A stretch of 48,975 nt of DNA from Anaerolineae bacterium (lineage in GTDB: Bacteria; Chloroflexota; Anaerolineae; Anaerolineales; Anaerolineaceae): contig JABLXC010000027.1 in the NCBI GenBank assembly GCA_013178185.1, forward strand, positions 1-48,975, written 5' to 3'. Position numbers and translations under genes: made by a program. Shown one piece after another: positions 34,325 through 43,048 of this stretch (positions are counted from its first letter, which is position 1; each line of letters starts with the position of its first letter). The notes beneath the pieces are model-generated. The model was not told the DNA's origin, did not search any database, and saw only the letters and a list, made by a program, of their open reading frames with translations.

Positions 34325-34759
34325 TTAGTGAGTAAATGCCCGAAGTTTTGCCACCCCAGTTCGGGTGACTAATATCTTTGGAACTACTGATGGAAACAGG
34401 ATAGACATATCTGCAGAAACTGAGACCTGTACAGTGTTGTCTCCCCCACTGACCTGAATTCCTGTAACAAATGCATGGACCCCTTTAGCGGATAAGCTGG
34501 CTGTATTAGAGGTCACATAAGCCTGAGCGTTCCCCCAGGTTCTTGAAGTGGGAACAAGACTTCCGGTATCTTGAAAAACTTGCTGATTGATCTCAGCGGA
34601 AGCGGCAACTGCTGCTGCATCCGCTGCCTTTGCCACTTCTGAGATGGCATAAAAATACCGTCCGAGTTCAATAGCCAATGCCAGGGCAGGAATCATTACC
34701 AACCCAATGAATACCGCCCAGAAAGTCATTGAATAGCCACGCCGATCTCGCCACAGCAT
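34325..34759 (-). CDS. TadG-like pilus-associated protein
   Basis: A 144-residue protein with an Arg-rich start (MLWRDRRGYSMTFWAVFIGL) leading into one membrane helix, then KAADAAAVAASAEINQQVFQ, the signature of TadE/TadG-like minor pilins. The ATG at 34759 is one base after the TadE stop; an upstream frame start would overlap it. Only the N-terminal Tad region is present; long TadG proteins carry a larger C-terminal domain, so this is a short member. Confidence 0.75.
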   Translation of the reverse strand: MLWRDRRGYSMTFWAVFIGLVMIPALALAIELGRYFYAISEVAKAADAAAVAASAEINQQVFQDTGSLVPTSRTWGNAQAYVTSNTASLSAKGVHAFVTGIQVSGGDNTVQVSVSADMSILFPSVVPKILVTRTGVAKLRAFTH

Positions 34760-34760
34760 A

Positions 34761-35171
34761 TTACCAGCCTTCTTGCCGAAATGTAGAATCGGCACGGACA
34801 GTAAACGTCTGCCCTGGCAATCCAGGGAACAGGCTGGTCAGAGGAGCCATAAAGTTGGGTACGCTGCCGCTGACTTGGATCTTTAAAATGCTGCCGGCAC
34901 TTCCTCCAGGAGCCAAGACACTGACCGAAGTATTTTCCAGAATCCCAGCCTGGGCGATTGCGTCTCTTGCTCCACTCATGGCATAACAGGCTGGGCATTG
35001 CTGCGCCACACTTCCCATACGCGCACCATGCCTGGCTGCGGCTTGCACTGCCTGTTGGGCATAGACTAACATCCCCAGGTTAACAATCGCCAACATGACC
35101 ATGATCGCAATTGGAGTTGTAATTGCAGCCTCTAGCAATTCCATCCCACGAGTGTCTTTAATAAACCTCAT
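34761..35171 (-). CDS. TadE-like minor pilin
   Basis: A 136-residue TadE-like protein. MRFIKDTRGMELLEAAITTP is a prepilin-type start with the G/ELLE processing site followed by a hydrophobic helix. Later QAVQAAARHGARMGSVAQQC and a Cys pair. AGGAGGATT fixes the start at 35171. Lies between the Flp pilin and the TadG-like gene. Confidence 0.8.
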   Translation of the reverse strand: MRFIKDTRGMELLEAAITTPIAIMVMLAIVNLGMLVYAQQAVQAAARHGARMGSVAQQCPACYAMSGARDAIAQAGILENTSVSVLAPGGSAGSILKIQVSGSVPNFMAPLTSLFPGLPGQTFTVRADSTFRQEGW

Positions 35172-35250
35172 AATCCTCCTTGAGGAATAATTGATCTGCC
35201 AGTTTTGGAACATCCCCCGGGGGGACATTGCTGGCAGACCATTGATTTGA

Positions 35251-35397
35251 CTAGATTTTTCCAGCAATATCTGTCACGATGGCAGCGATATTTTGGCCCA
35301 GCAACCGGTATGCACCATAAGCCACCAGAACAACTACTGCAATGATCAATGCGACCTCAGTCGACTCGATTCCCCGGTTATCCTTTAGGAAACGCAA
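35251..35397 (-). CDS. Flp-type pilin, TTG start
   Basis: A 48-residue pilin: ALRFLKDNRGIESTEVALII, then VVVLVAYGAYRLLGQNIAAI. G-(I)-E at the processing site and a hydrophobic helix are typical of Flp/Fap pilins, and the length is right. GGAGGTGA lies 9 bases before the TTG at 35397; a second TTG abuts the ribosome site and is less likely. Processed by the adjacent prepilin peptidase. Confidence 0.85.
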   Translation of the reverse strand: MRFLKDNRGIESTEVALIIAVVVLVAYGAYRLLGQNIAAIVTDIAGKI

Positions 35398-35485
35398 TGC
35401 CAATCACCTCCTTCCTCTTTACGAAGTCCTGCGTACAGAATTGGTAAACAAATTGAAAATCGAAATTACCTTGATAACGAATTCA

Positions 35486-36007
35486 TCACATTTTTCCCAA
35501 GAAGCAGGAGAAATATGGATAGAGAACGAACAACAAAGTTCCACAAAAAATTGATACGACAAAAGGAATTTCCCTCTTTTTCTGAAGGCTTGCGATTACG
35601 CCCTGCACTCCACCGACAATTGATATCGGGATCAGAAAAATTGGATTTCCAAGAACCAGGGCAGCTGCAATTATCAGCTTGACATCCGCACCTCCCAAAA
35701 CACCAAATTCCCAAAGCACCCACACGACAAGGATGAGAAGGCAAATCAACGCCGCTGAAGGTTGAAAAATTGCGGAAAATGCGGACAACGTAAAGGCGAA
35801 TGCCAGACGTTTTTCTCGGGGGTTGAAATCTGATACGTGTGTCAGTGCAATCATCAACAATACTGGAGCCCATAAGCCATTAAAAAGGCCATACACACCT
35901 GCACCAACCATCCCGCCAACGGTTAATGGCGTGGGGACCTGGTGGTTGCGGAGATCGTAGACCATACAGGTAAAAAACAGGGCTAAAACGGCGAAATTAG
36001 CGATCAG
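35486..36007 (-). CDS. Prepilin peptidase (TadV/CpaA, A24), probable CTG start
   Basis: A 173-residue polytopic aspartyl protease that cleaves Flp-type prepilins. The first catalytic Asp is in YDLRNHQVPTPL; the second in GVLGGADVKLII. The obvious ATG at 35965 has no ribosome site and would remove the first membrane helix. The frame extends upstream as LIANFAVLALFFTCMVYDL to a CTG at 36007, with AGGAG 6 bases before it and an in-frame stop above. This rare start best explains the full helix. Confidence 0.75.
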   Translation of the reverse strand: MIANFAVLALFFTCMVYDLRNHQVPTPLTVGGMVGAGVYGLFNGLWAPVLLMIALTHVSDFNPREKRLAFAFTLSAFSAIFQPSAALICLLILVVWVLWEFGVLGGADVKLIIAAALVLGNPIFLIPISIVGGVQGVIASLQKKREIPFVVSIFCGTLLFVLYPYFSCFLGKM

Positions 36008-36055
36008 AAGGCGCTCCTATCCATTCTGCATCAGTGCAAGTGCTTAAAAATTAAA

Positions 36056-36093
36056 GCTGGACACACATCTGCACCCAGAAGGTTCTGTCCAGC
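36056..36093. promoter_or_regulatory. Leader hairpin of the prepilin peptidase operon
   Basis: GCTGGACA (36056-36063) and TGTCCAGC (36086-36093) form a perfect stem. It resembles the stem at 31786-31815 in sequence and position between the shared box and the first gene. Confidence 0.5.
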
Positions 36094-36147
36094 CAACGAT
36101 TGATCAAAGATTGTCTACACTTAATATTATCAAAAAAATATTCTTAT

Positions 36148-36159
36148 CCTAGGTGGTCA
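36148..36159 (-). promoter_or_regulatory. Shared upstream box CCTAGGTGGTCA, copy 2
   Basis: Identical 12 bases to the copy at 31879. On the (-) strand it is followed after 18 bases by TAATAT. Upstream of the prepilin peptidase-Flp-TadE-TadG operon. The remaining interval 36160-36639 holds only promoter P2. Confidence 0.5.
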
Positions 36160-36551
36160 AGGGAAAATGACTCTTTCCTCACGGCTTGTTACGAACAAGG
36201 AAACCTTGATTCCGCCTTCTTGCAGAACCTTTATACATCTCTCTTCTTTTTAGCTCATCACAGATAATGAGCTCACAATCTCTCGAAGTTATTAAAATTT
36301 TTCAATAGTTGGTAAAGATGAAATCTCATTATTTTTGAGTAAAACCTCCTATTATTATAGAACATCTGTGCTTTAGTCAATGCCGCTGATTATTTAAGAG
36401 GAATTCTGAAATCTAGTCAGGTTATCACATGATTCTTTCACATCCAAATTTTGTAAGGGTTTGATTGAATCCATGTTCGAATATAGTGAAAAATAACGGT
36501 AAGCGAAGTCGTGATTTGGATGTGAACAAATAAAGCTTTAAAGGTGAAAAC

Positions 36552-36583
36552 TTTACAAGGATTTAACATGCGTTTTGATAAAA
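36552..36583 (+). promoter_or_regulatory. Regulon promoter P2
   Basis: TTTACA (36552-36557) and TTAACA (36563-36568), then 9 bases, then TAAAAT (36578-36583) preceded by TGA. It closely resembles P3 over about 40 bases, including the following ATATGCAT. It drives the secreted protein at 36640. Confidence 0.75.
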
Positions 36584-36639
36584 TATGCATGATTGATGTG
36601 TCCAATAAATCAAGGGAAGATTTCAAGAAAGGAGAAAAA

Positions 36640-37053
36640 ATGAAAATGCGATCACTGGTAACAGGACTGATAGTCATAGTTCTCTCTGTGACGTTGGTCG
36701 GAAAGGCAATTGCTGCTGGAAGTTTCAGTACATACAATATGACGATTCCTAAACTTGGTGGATCAAACACAACCAGCAACGTTACAAAAGTAAGTTCTTC
36801 TGATAAAGCAGTGGTTTGTAGTGACCAAATTGGGGGAGGTTACACACTCAACGCAAGGATCGAGCTTCTTAACGGCAGTGTCGCCGCGGGTTATCAATCT
36901 ATCAGTAACGACCAGCGAAGGGAATATACACTTAACCCTTCAACGGCAGGGTCTTCATATCACGCTCGCATCGCCACGACAATATTTATACCTGTTGACG
37001 TTCAAGCTACCGGGTGGTGGAGCCCAGATAATCCCGGAAGTTGTGGTTTCTAG
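36640..37053 (+). CDS. Small secreted protein, sister of the 43219 protein at its N-terminus
   Basis: A 137-residue exported protein. AAAGGAG fixes the ATG at 36640; upstream in-frame ATGs are unsupported. Signal peptide MKMRSLVTGLIVIVLSVTLV then GKAIA. The mature 110 residues are Ser/Thr/Gly-rich with two Cys (VVCSD and GSCGF), possibly a disulfide. No family is recognised. The signal peptide and next 20 residues resemble those of the 43219 protein (TLVGKAIA, Y.MT, VT). It is followed by a terminator and then an ABC transporter, a neighbourhood seen for secreted peptides with their immunity or export systems, but nothing proves it. Confidence 0.65.
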   Translation: MKMRSLVTGLIVIVLSVTLVGKAIAAGSFSTYNMTIPKLGGSNTTSNVTKVSSSDKAVVCSDQIGGGYTLNARIELLNGSVAAGYQSISNDQRREYTLNPSTAGSSYHARIATTIFIPVDVQATGWWSPDNPGSCGF

Positions 37054-37067
37054 CAGACCAAGTAATT

Positions 37068-37126
37068 AAGAGCAAGTATGGGAATGTATATATTACGTCC
37101 ATACATGCTCTTCTTTTATTTTTTTG
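37068..37126 (+). terminator. Terminator after the small secreted protein gene
   Basis: AAGAGCAAGTATGG (37068-37081) and CCATACATGCTCTT (37099-37112) form a 14-bp stem with one mismatch, followed by CTTTTATTTTTTT. It separates the secreted-protein gene from the ABC genes; read-through is possible. Confidence 0.85.
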
Positions 37127-37144
37127 AAACCTAAGGATTAATAT

Positions 37145-37951
37145 ATGTTTCGAGAAGAGTTGAAGCGTGCATTCATAAATTATGGATTCTTAGCAGCCGT
37201 TGTAATCGGTCTACTGGCGCTCGGCCAAGGTTTGTCCGATTATTTATCTGGCCCACCAATGACCTCGGAGTATTTGTCAAAATTACCACTCTTTTATAAT
37301 AACTCTTATGATGCATTTATATGGTCACAACGAGGGATAATTGGATTGCTCGGGCCATTACTGGCAGTTCTACCTTTCTCCGATTCTTATCTGAATGATA
37401 GAACCTCAGGATTCTTAAGAAATATATTGAGCCGAGCATCATATAAGGAATATCTTTTTGCAAAATATTGTTCCACGGGCTTATCCGGTGGGTTTGCAAT
37501 AGCAATTCCCATGACTATTTTTTTCCTGGTTATGAACATTGTGTTTCCCCGGGGTATAAATACAAATCCTTATGAACTACGAATTATATCCACGCCAGAG
37601 GCTTTAGGGCCATTTGGATATTTTTATCAAAATAATCCTGACTTATATATTTTTTTGTTAATCGGATTGGGATGTATATTTGGTATGGTTTACGCAATTC
37701 TGGGATTGTCCCTTTCAATGTTTATTGAGAACAGGTATGTTGTGCTTGCCACCCCCTTTGTGCTTTTTATGATAACGCATTACTTATTAGCGCTTTTCAG
37801 GCAGCCCGCATGGTCACCGTTATCAGCTCTAGTTCCGCATTGGTTAATCGGAATAACATGGATTCACATCGGCATTAGCTTGGGAGGGATCTTCCTGGCT
37901 AGCTCAATGGGCTTTTTCCTGGGTTCTCATGTAAAAGAAGTGAGAGCCTGA
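37145..37951 (+). CDS. ABC-2 type permease subunit 1
   Basis: A 268-residue membrane protein with about six hydrophobic segments (FLAAVVIGLLALGQGL near the start, IGLGCIFGMVYAILGLSL late). The DSYLNDRTSGFLRNILSRAS loop is typical of ABC-2 permeases between helices 2 and 3. First of three permease-like genes in a row that end in an ATPase gene. The substrate is unknown. Weak ribosome site before the ATG. Confidence 0.75.
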   Translation: MFREELKRAFINYGFLAAVVIGLLALGQGLSDYLSGPPMTSEYLSKLPLFYNNSYDAFIWSQRGIIGLLGPLLAVLPFSDSYLNDRTSGFLRNILSRASYKEYLFAKYCSTGLSGGFAIAIPMTIFFLVMNIVFPRGINTNPYELRIISTPEALGPFGYFYQNNPDLYIFLLIGLGCIFGMVYAILGLSLSMFIENRYVVLATPFVLFMITHYLLALFRQPAWSPLSALVPHWLIGITWIHIGISLGGIFLASSMGFFLGSHVKEVRA

Positions 37952-38011
37952 GATTATGCATTTCTTTTTCATCCCCACAGGTTATATATTTTCGGAAATA
38001 GAGAAGGGACA

Positions 38012-38872
38012 ATGACGGACCGAAATTCTGAGATTAGTAGAACGGCTCGTTTCGTTTGGCTCCAAATGACTGGAAAAATCATCCGCAAGAGGTGGCTCAT
38101 CCCTGTTCTGATCGCGCTATTAATTGGATCAAATGAAACCAATCGATTTGTATTGCAAAGAACCGTTTATGGTAATTCATACAACGTTTGGGATATTTTA
38201 TTTTCAGTTTTTTCGAATGGTAACTATCTTCTATTCGTTTTAAATAACATATTTCTGTTTTTAATCTTTGATATCACAACTGAATCAGAATTTGGTCAAA
38301 CCCTCATATTAAAGTTAGGTTCAAGAGAAAAGTGGTGGGTAAGCAAAGTCGTATTACTTGGAATTTCTGTAATCTGCTTTGCCACAATCAATATTACCAT
38401 TGTTTTTGGAATTACTAGTTTTAGTTTTTCTATTCAGGAAAAGTGGAGCTTAGGGGCACAACTTGTTCCTGAAAACTCATATTTATCGGCAGGAATGTTG
38501 GCCACTCTTCCATTTCCACTTTTTATAAGAGTATTGAGTTTATTGAATCTTGGTTGGTTTGGTTTGGGTCTTTTTACATTGGTAATATCAACATTTTCGC
38601 GCCGCAGTATAGTCGGCTTTCTGGCGGGTGTCGCACTAAATTTTGTAGGATTAATTATCTATAAAGGTTCGTTTTCACCTGCTATCACAAGTCTCTCTTT
38701 TCCACAACACATGATTCTGAACCTCCAATATGCAAAAATGCAGGAATTACTTCCGGTCAGTTCTTTTCACTTCTCCCTACTGTACTGGTCATTTTGGATA
38801 CTGCTATTGTTATTTTCTGGAATGCAATTAGGTAAAAGGAAAGACTTCTTCGGAGGTGCCCATTTGCGATGA
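38012..38872 (+). CDS. ABC-2 type permease subunit 2
   Basis: A 286-residue membrane protein with about six hydrophobic segments and the loop SEFGQTLILKLGSREKWWVS after helix 2. Overlaps the third permease by ATGA (38869-38872), so they are translated together. GAAGGGACA lies upstream of the ATG. Confidence 0.75.
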   Translation: MTDRNSEISRTARFVWLQMTGKIIRKRWLIPVLIALLIGSNETNRFVLQRTVYGNSYNVWDILFSVFSNGNYLLFVLNNIFLFLIFDITTESEFGQTLILKLGSREKWWVSKVVLLGISVICFATINITIVFGITSFSFSIQEKWSLGAQLVPENSYLSAGMLATLPFPLFIRVLSLLNLGWFGLGLFTLVISTFSRRSIVGFLAGVALNFVGLIIYKGSFSPAITSLSFPQHMILNLQYAKMQELLPVSSFHFSLLYWSFWILLLLFSGMQLGKRKDFFGGAHLR

Positions 38873-39711
38873 AGAAACTATCGATTATAAGGGTCATTTC
38901 CTTCAATTTACATACATTTACTCGCTGGCGTCTCGCCTTTTTATTTGGTTTGTTCTTTGTTCTTGAAGGTTGGAAAATCGCAGCAGACAACACTTCCTCC
39001 ATCAAGAGTGTTGGTGATTTCTATTTTCTTTTCTTTAGTGGGCCAGGAAATGGAAGCTTATCCCTGATTGAAATTCTTGTATGGTTTATCCCTCAGATGC
39101 TTTTTTATTTTTTAATTGGCGATATGGCTTATGACGAGTTGTCACAAAGAGGTTCTGTTCTATTGCCGATCCTTGGTTCTAGATGGGGATGGTGGTCAGG
39201 TAAAGTTCTTACCCTCTTCGTTTTTTCATTAATTTATGTGACAGGGTTGATACTGACAATTACTTTAGGATTGAGTTTTGCTAATCCAATTAATCTAAAT
39301 AGTTACAACAGTTCGGTGACACTAACCAGTCTATGGCCAAACAGCCAGGATTTTTCAGGTGGGCAACTTATTTTGCTCATCTCTCTACTGTATGTTTCTT
39401 CTATGTTTGCATTAGGCTGCCTTCAAATGACATTTTCGTTATTTTGCAGAAGATCGATTTATAGTTTTTTGTTAATAATTGGCATTTTGTTGGTTTCATG
39501 CTTTATAAGTGTTAATCACCCCTGGTTGGTTCGGTGGCTTCCTGGGACACAAACCATGCTAGTCCGACATACATTCATTGATGTCACGATACCTGACCTT
39601 TCTTTCCTATGGTCTATTTTATATAATACGACTCTTTTAGCAGTCTCGGTAATTATTGGTTTCTGGGTAGTAAAAAGGCTGGATATCACTCGCTTCCATT
39701 CAAAAAGTTGA
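38869..39711 (+). CDS. ABC-2 type permease subunit 3
   Basis: A 280-residue membrane protein with about six hydrophobic segments. YDELSQRGSVLLPILGSRWG is the same loop motif as in subunit 2 (SR.. .WWS.KV), so subunits 2 and 3 are diverged duplicates. Followed after 39 bases by the ATPase gene. Confidence 0.75.
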   Translation: MKKLSIIRVISFNLHTFTRWRLAFLFGLFFVLEGWKIAADNTSSIKSVGDFYFLFFSGPGNGSLSLIEILVWFIPQMLFYFLIGDMAYDELSQRGSVLLPILGSRWGWWSGKVLTLFVFSLIYVTGLILTITLGLSFANPINLNSYNSSVTLTSLWPNSQDFSGGQLILLISLLYVSSMFALGCLQMTFSLFCRRSIYSFLLIIGILLVSCFISVNHPWLVRWLPGTQTMLVRHTFIDVTIPDLSFLWSILYNTTLLAVSVIIGFWVVKRLDITRFHSKS

Positions 39712-39750
39712 ATGAGGTCAACTTAATTTTATACAACCAAGGAGTATTAT

Positions 39751-40419
39751 ATGGCTTCGGAAAAAGCAACAGTCCATAAAGATGCAATTTCTGTAACAAA
39801 TCTATCTAAACAGATAAGAGGGAGGGTAATTCTAGAGGATATTAATTTCAGAATCCCTGTCGGGTCAATCGCTGGAATTATTGGTCATAATGGTGCTGGA
39901 AAAAGTATGCTATTGCGAGTGATAAGTGGATTAGTCTTTCCAACCTCGGGCGAAGTTAAGATTTTTAATGAGATATTGGGAAAGGATATTGAATTTCCAA
40001 GAAACATAGGTGTATTAATCGAAGAACCTGGTTTGCTATCTCAGTATAGCGGATATGATAATTTACTCTTGCTATCAAAGATTCGTAACTTGATTAATAA
40101 AGATAGTATTAAGGATACGATTAAGTCAGTTGGATTGGATCCGGATGATAAGAGACCGATAAAGAGTTATTCAACTGGCATGAGGCAACGATTAGGAATT
40201 GCGATTGCGATAATGGAAAACCCTGACCTTGTTTTACTTGATGAACCAAGTTCTGGTTTGGATCCAGAAGGAATAGAGATTATTCATCAGTTGTTACATA
40301 AACTAAATAAAAAGGGAATAACCATTCTTCTTACTAGCCACAGCTTAGAAGAGATCAACTTATTGACTAACCTTGCTTTTGAGATGAAATCAGGAAAATT
40401 ATTTCCATCACACCAATGA
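39751..40419 (+). CDS. ABC transporter ATP-binding protein
   Basis: A 222-residue ABC ATPase. Walker A GHNGAGKSMLLRVISGL (about residue 43), signature YSTGMRQRLGIAIAI, Walker B DLVLLDEPSSGLDP and switch His in LLTSHSLEEI. The STGMRQRLG signature is typical of ATPases partnering ABC-2 permeases, including bacteriocin-immunity and antibiotic-export types. AAGGAGTATTAT precedes the ATG. The module of three permeases plus one ATPase is intact. Confidence 0.9.
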   Translation: MASEKATVHKDAISVTNLSKQIRGRVILEDINFRIPVGSIAGIIGHNGAGKSMLLRVISGLVFPTSGEVKIFNEILGKDIEFPRNIGVLIEEPGLLSQYSGYDNLLLLSKIRNLINKDSIKDTIKSVGLDPDDKRPIKSYSTGMRQRLGIAIAIMENPDLVLLDEPSSGLDPEGIEIIHQLLHKLNKKGITILLTSHSLEEINLLTNLAFEMKSGKLFPSHQ

Positions 40420-40517
40420 TTTCATTTTTCACGGAATTTTGGATATTTTATCAATGCCGGACAGTTCTCAATAACTGTATCAGGTTAAAGGGGTTTTTTA
40501 GATCAAGTTAGCAAAAA

Positions 40518-41696
40518 TTATTTTGCATGTTTAAGAAAGATCTGAAAAATACTACCCTTGCCCAATTCGCTTTTGATTTCAATCCGTCCATTGTGGAGAG
40601 CAATAATATGAGCTGTGATTGCGAGGCCCAACCCCTTACCATTGTGATTCGTAGTCCCTGCTTCTGCACGATAGAAGCGTTCAAATATATGAGCTTGTTG
40701 GCCTTCTGAGATTCCTATACCATTGTCTTTTATCTCAATAATGATTTGATTATCAGCTTTGCAGGCGGATATCTCGACAAAACCGCCGGGATGATTGTAA
40801 TGGATTCCATTCTCAATCAAATTTGCCACGGCGCGATTAAATAATACGGGGTCGCCTTTTACCTCAAGCTCAAGGTCTCCACTCATTTTGAGTTCTACAT
40901 TTTCTCTTTCTGCAATTGGGGTTAGTTCCTCGAGAATTTCTTCGAATAGCACTCCCAGAATGATTGGACGGCAATCGATTTCTCTTTCGGCTTTGGCCAA
41001 TAAGAGCAAATCTTCCACTAAGCGTTCAAGCCGAGTGATCGAGCGCTCGGCTGTGGCAGAGAAATCTTGATAATCTTCAAGCTTTGCTTGGGGACTGGAA
41101 TTCAATACTTCCAGGTTCATTCGTAAGGAGGTCAAAGGAGTGCGAAGCTCGTGAGCGAGGTTGGATATAAATTCGCCTTGATCCTCGAAGTTTGTTTGTA
41201 GACGCTGAAGCATACGGTCAAAAGAATCAGCAAGTGTCTTGATTTCGTCACTCTCTCCCTGATAATTCAACCTTTGATCCAAATTCTGAACGCTGATTTG
41301 TCGAGCAGTGTCACTGATCTGAGTCACTGGCTTTAGGGATTCTTTTGCGACTAGTTTTGCAGCGAAAAAACCCACGCCTGTGATACTGATTAGCCCAATC
41401 ACTGATAATATTCGAACAACAAGTAGAGGATCAGCTCTTGAAATCCCAGGGTCGTGCCAGAGCGTATACCCAGCCGGTCCTGGAGTTTCAGCCAGGACAG
41501 TAATGGGATTACCATTTGCGTCCACTGTATTTATGAGTATTTGGGTATCTGGAGAGCCAACTTCGCGAGTGATGAAAATAGGGGCGATCAAATTGACAAA
41601 AATGACCAAAAGCAAACCAATAATAAATACGGCTCCACTGGTTAACCAAATAATTCGCTGACGCAAACTCATCGATTCTAGCTTCTGTTTACTCAT
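40518..41696 (-). CDS. Sensor histidine kinase with HAMP domain
   Basis: A 392-residue kinase. Two membrane helices (IIWLTSGAVFIIGLLLVIFV and VVRILSVIGLISITGVGFFA) bracket an extracytoplasmic segment of about 60 residues. HAMP follows, then the H-box NLAHELRTPLTSLRMNLEVL, N-box NLIENGIHYN, and G boxes DNGIGI and GKGLGLAI. The ATG at 41696 overlaps the response regulator stop by 8 bases; longer frames run into that gene. The short sensor loop suits envelope or peptide sensing. Confidence 0.92.
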   Translation of the reverse strand: MSKQKLESMSLRQRIIWLTSGAVFIIGLLLVIFVNLIAPIFITREVGSPDTQILINTVDANGNPITVLAETPGPAGYTLWHDPGISRADPLLVVRILSVIGLISITGVGFFAAKLVAKESLKPVTQISDTARQISVQNLDQRLNYQGESDEIKTLADSFDRMLQRLQTNFEDQGEFISNLAHELRTPLTSLRMNLEVLNSSPQAKLEDYQDFSATAERSITRLERLVEDLLLLAKAEREIDCRPIILGVLFEEILEELTPIAERENVELKMSGDLELEVKGDPVLFNRAVANLIENGIHYNHPGGFVEISACKADNQIIIEIKDNGIGISEGQQAHIFERFYRAEAGTTNHNGKGLGLAITAHIIALHNGRIEIKSELGKGSIFQIFLKHAK

Positions 41697-42411
41697 TTGC
41701 GCTTTCTTTATTGGGTATATCTTCTGTTGATTCATATTCCAGTTGGACAAATCGGTAGCCAGTACCAATGACTGTCTCGATATAATTAGGTGTTGTGCTG
41801 TCATCTTCGAGCTTTTCACGCAACGATTGTATATGAACCCGGACTGTGTTTGAGAAAACGTTGGTCATTGTGCCCCAAACGTGCTCAAGAAGCTCTTCCT
41901 GACTGATCACTTCGTTTGGATGCCGCATCAAATATTCCAGAATGCCAAATTCTTTTCGAGTTAACTGAATCCTGCGATCTGACTTCCAGACCACTTTTTC
42001 TACTGGATCAAGAGAAATTTCCCGAATCCTAAGAATTGGCTTTCTTGCGCGCAAATCACGGCGTAATAAAGCTCGTATTCGTGCAAGTAATTCTTGTAAA
42101 TGAAATGGTTTGATTAAATAGTCATCTGCACCGTTATTTAAACCGGTGACGATGTCTTTCCGTTTCCCCCGAGCGGTAAGAATGAGAATTAATAGTGGCG
42201 GATGTTTTTCTCGTGCCAAACGGCATATATCAAGTCCATCCATATCCGGCAAATTTAAATCTAACACTAACAGATCATAATCATTGACTGCTAAAGCTTC
42301 AAGCGCTTTGTTCCCATTTTCAGCAACATCAACGGCATACCCATCCCGTGATAATCCAATGAGAAGGGCATTGGCTACATCTTTTTCGTCTTCAAGCACT
42401 AATAGTCTCAT
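41689..42411 (-). CDS. OmpR-family response regulator
   Basis: A 240-residue regulator. Receiver domain with acidic pocket LEDEKD and phospho-acceptor Asp in LLVLDLNLPDMDG, Thr in LILTARGKRKD, and Lys in LIKPFHLQELLA. Winged helix RKEFGILEYLMRHPNEVISQ to NTVRVHIQSLREKLED. Such regulators bind direct repeats about 11 bp apart as tandem dimers. It is the only OmpR-type regulator in the window and is the prime candidate for binding P1-P5. It lies 12 bases after the secreted-protein gene and is driven by P4. Confidence 0.93.
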   Translation of the reverse strand: MRLLVLEDEKDVANALLIGLSRDGYAVDVAENGNKALEALAVNDYDLLVLDLNLPDMDGLDICRLAREKHPPLLILILTARGKRKDIVTGLNNGADDYLIKPFHLQELLARIRALLRRDLRARKPILRIREISLDPVEKVVWKSDRRIQLTRKEFGILEYLMRHPNEVISQEELLEHVWGTMTNVFSNTVRVHIQSLREKLEDDSTTPNYIETVIGTGYRFVQLEYESTEDIPNKESANE

Positions 42412-42423
42412 ATATCTACCTAA

Positions 42424-43014
42424 CTATGGAGTATAAGTCCATTTCTCTGAAGAAGTCGCATTATCAAGAGAGCCCATTGAAGAACAATCGGTATTGCATA
42501 CAACCGATGTTCCACCATAGCTTGTATTCTGGTAATGATAGAAGTAATTGCAGTTTGAATACCCTCTTGCTGAAGAGACTCGATTGTCCCAACCAGATGG
42601 CATTGAAGAAACACTATATTGGGTAGAACTGGAGCATCCACTTCCACTCACTACCCAGGTATAAGAACTACCTGCAAAATTGGTACTATCCCAATCGATA
42701 CCAATCACCACCTGGCTGCTTGACGAACTTACTCCATTGCTGGAATTCAAGGCCTCATCAGTGACTGCTTCTGGTTGAGTTGAGCTATTGAGTTGGACTC
42801 GACCATTCGTAGCCGCATAAATTGAATCACCAAAATTATCAAAACATTCTGCCTTGATTACCCTTGAAGAACCATTACTTCCCTCTTCAATTGGGGCAAT
42901 TAAGGCATAACAATGTTGCCCATTATTGTTTATTTCTGTTGGGCTTGCCGCAGTGAGAAACAAAACGAGAAAAAGTCCTCCAAGTAATAATAACAAACTA
43001 CTCTTATTATTCAT
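42424..43014 (-). CDS. Secreted beta/gamma-crystallin-like (I36-like) protein
   Basis: A 196-residue exported protein: signal peptide MNNKSSLLLLLGGLFLVLFL then TAASP. Mature part is Ser/Cys-rich. DSTNFAGSSYTWVVSGSGCS, SSMPSGWDNRVSSARGYSNC and the end SMGSLDNATSSEKWTY follow the repeat pattern of crystallin-fold peptidase inhibitor I36 proteins of actinomycetes and Chloroflexota. Target unknown. It is the first gene of the operon encoding the response regulator and kinase, and P4 lies upstream. It could be the signal, a stress-response product, or a secreted inhibitor. Confidence 0.7.
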   Translation of the reverse strand: MNNKSSLLLLLGGLFLVLFLTAASPTEINNNGQHCYALIAPIEEGSNGSSRVIKAECFDNFGDSIYAATNGRVQLNSSTQPEAVTDEALNSSNGVSSSSSQVVIGIDWDSTNFAGSSYTWVVSGSGCSSSTQYSVSSMPSGWDNRVSSARGYSNCNYFYHYQNTSYGGTSVVCNTDCSSMGSLDNATSSEKWTYTP

Positions 43015-43048
43015 TGATTATCCTCCCGATGATGATTTTATATACTAA

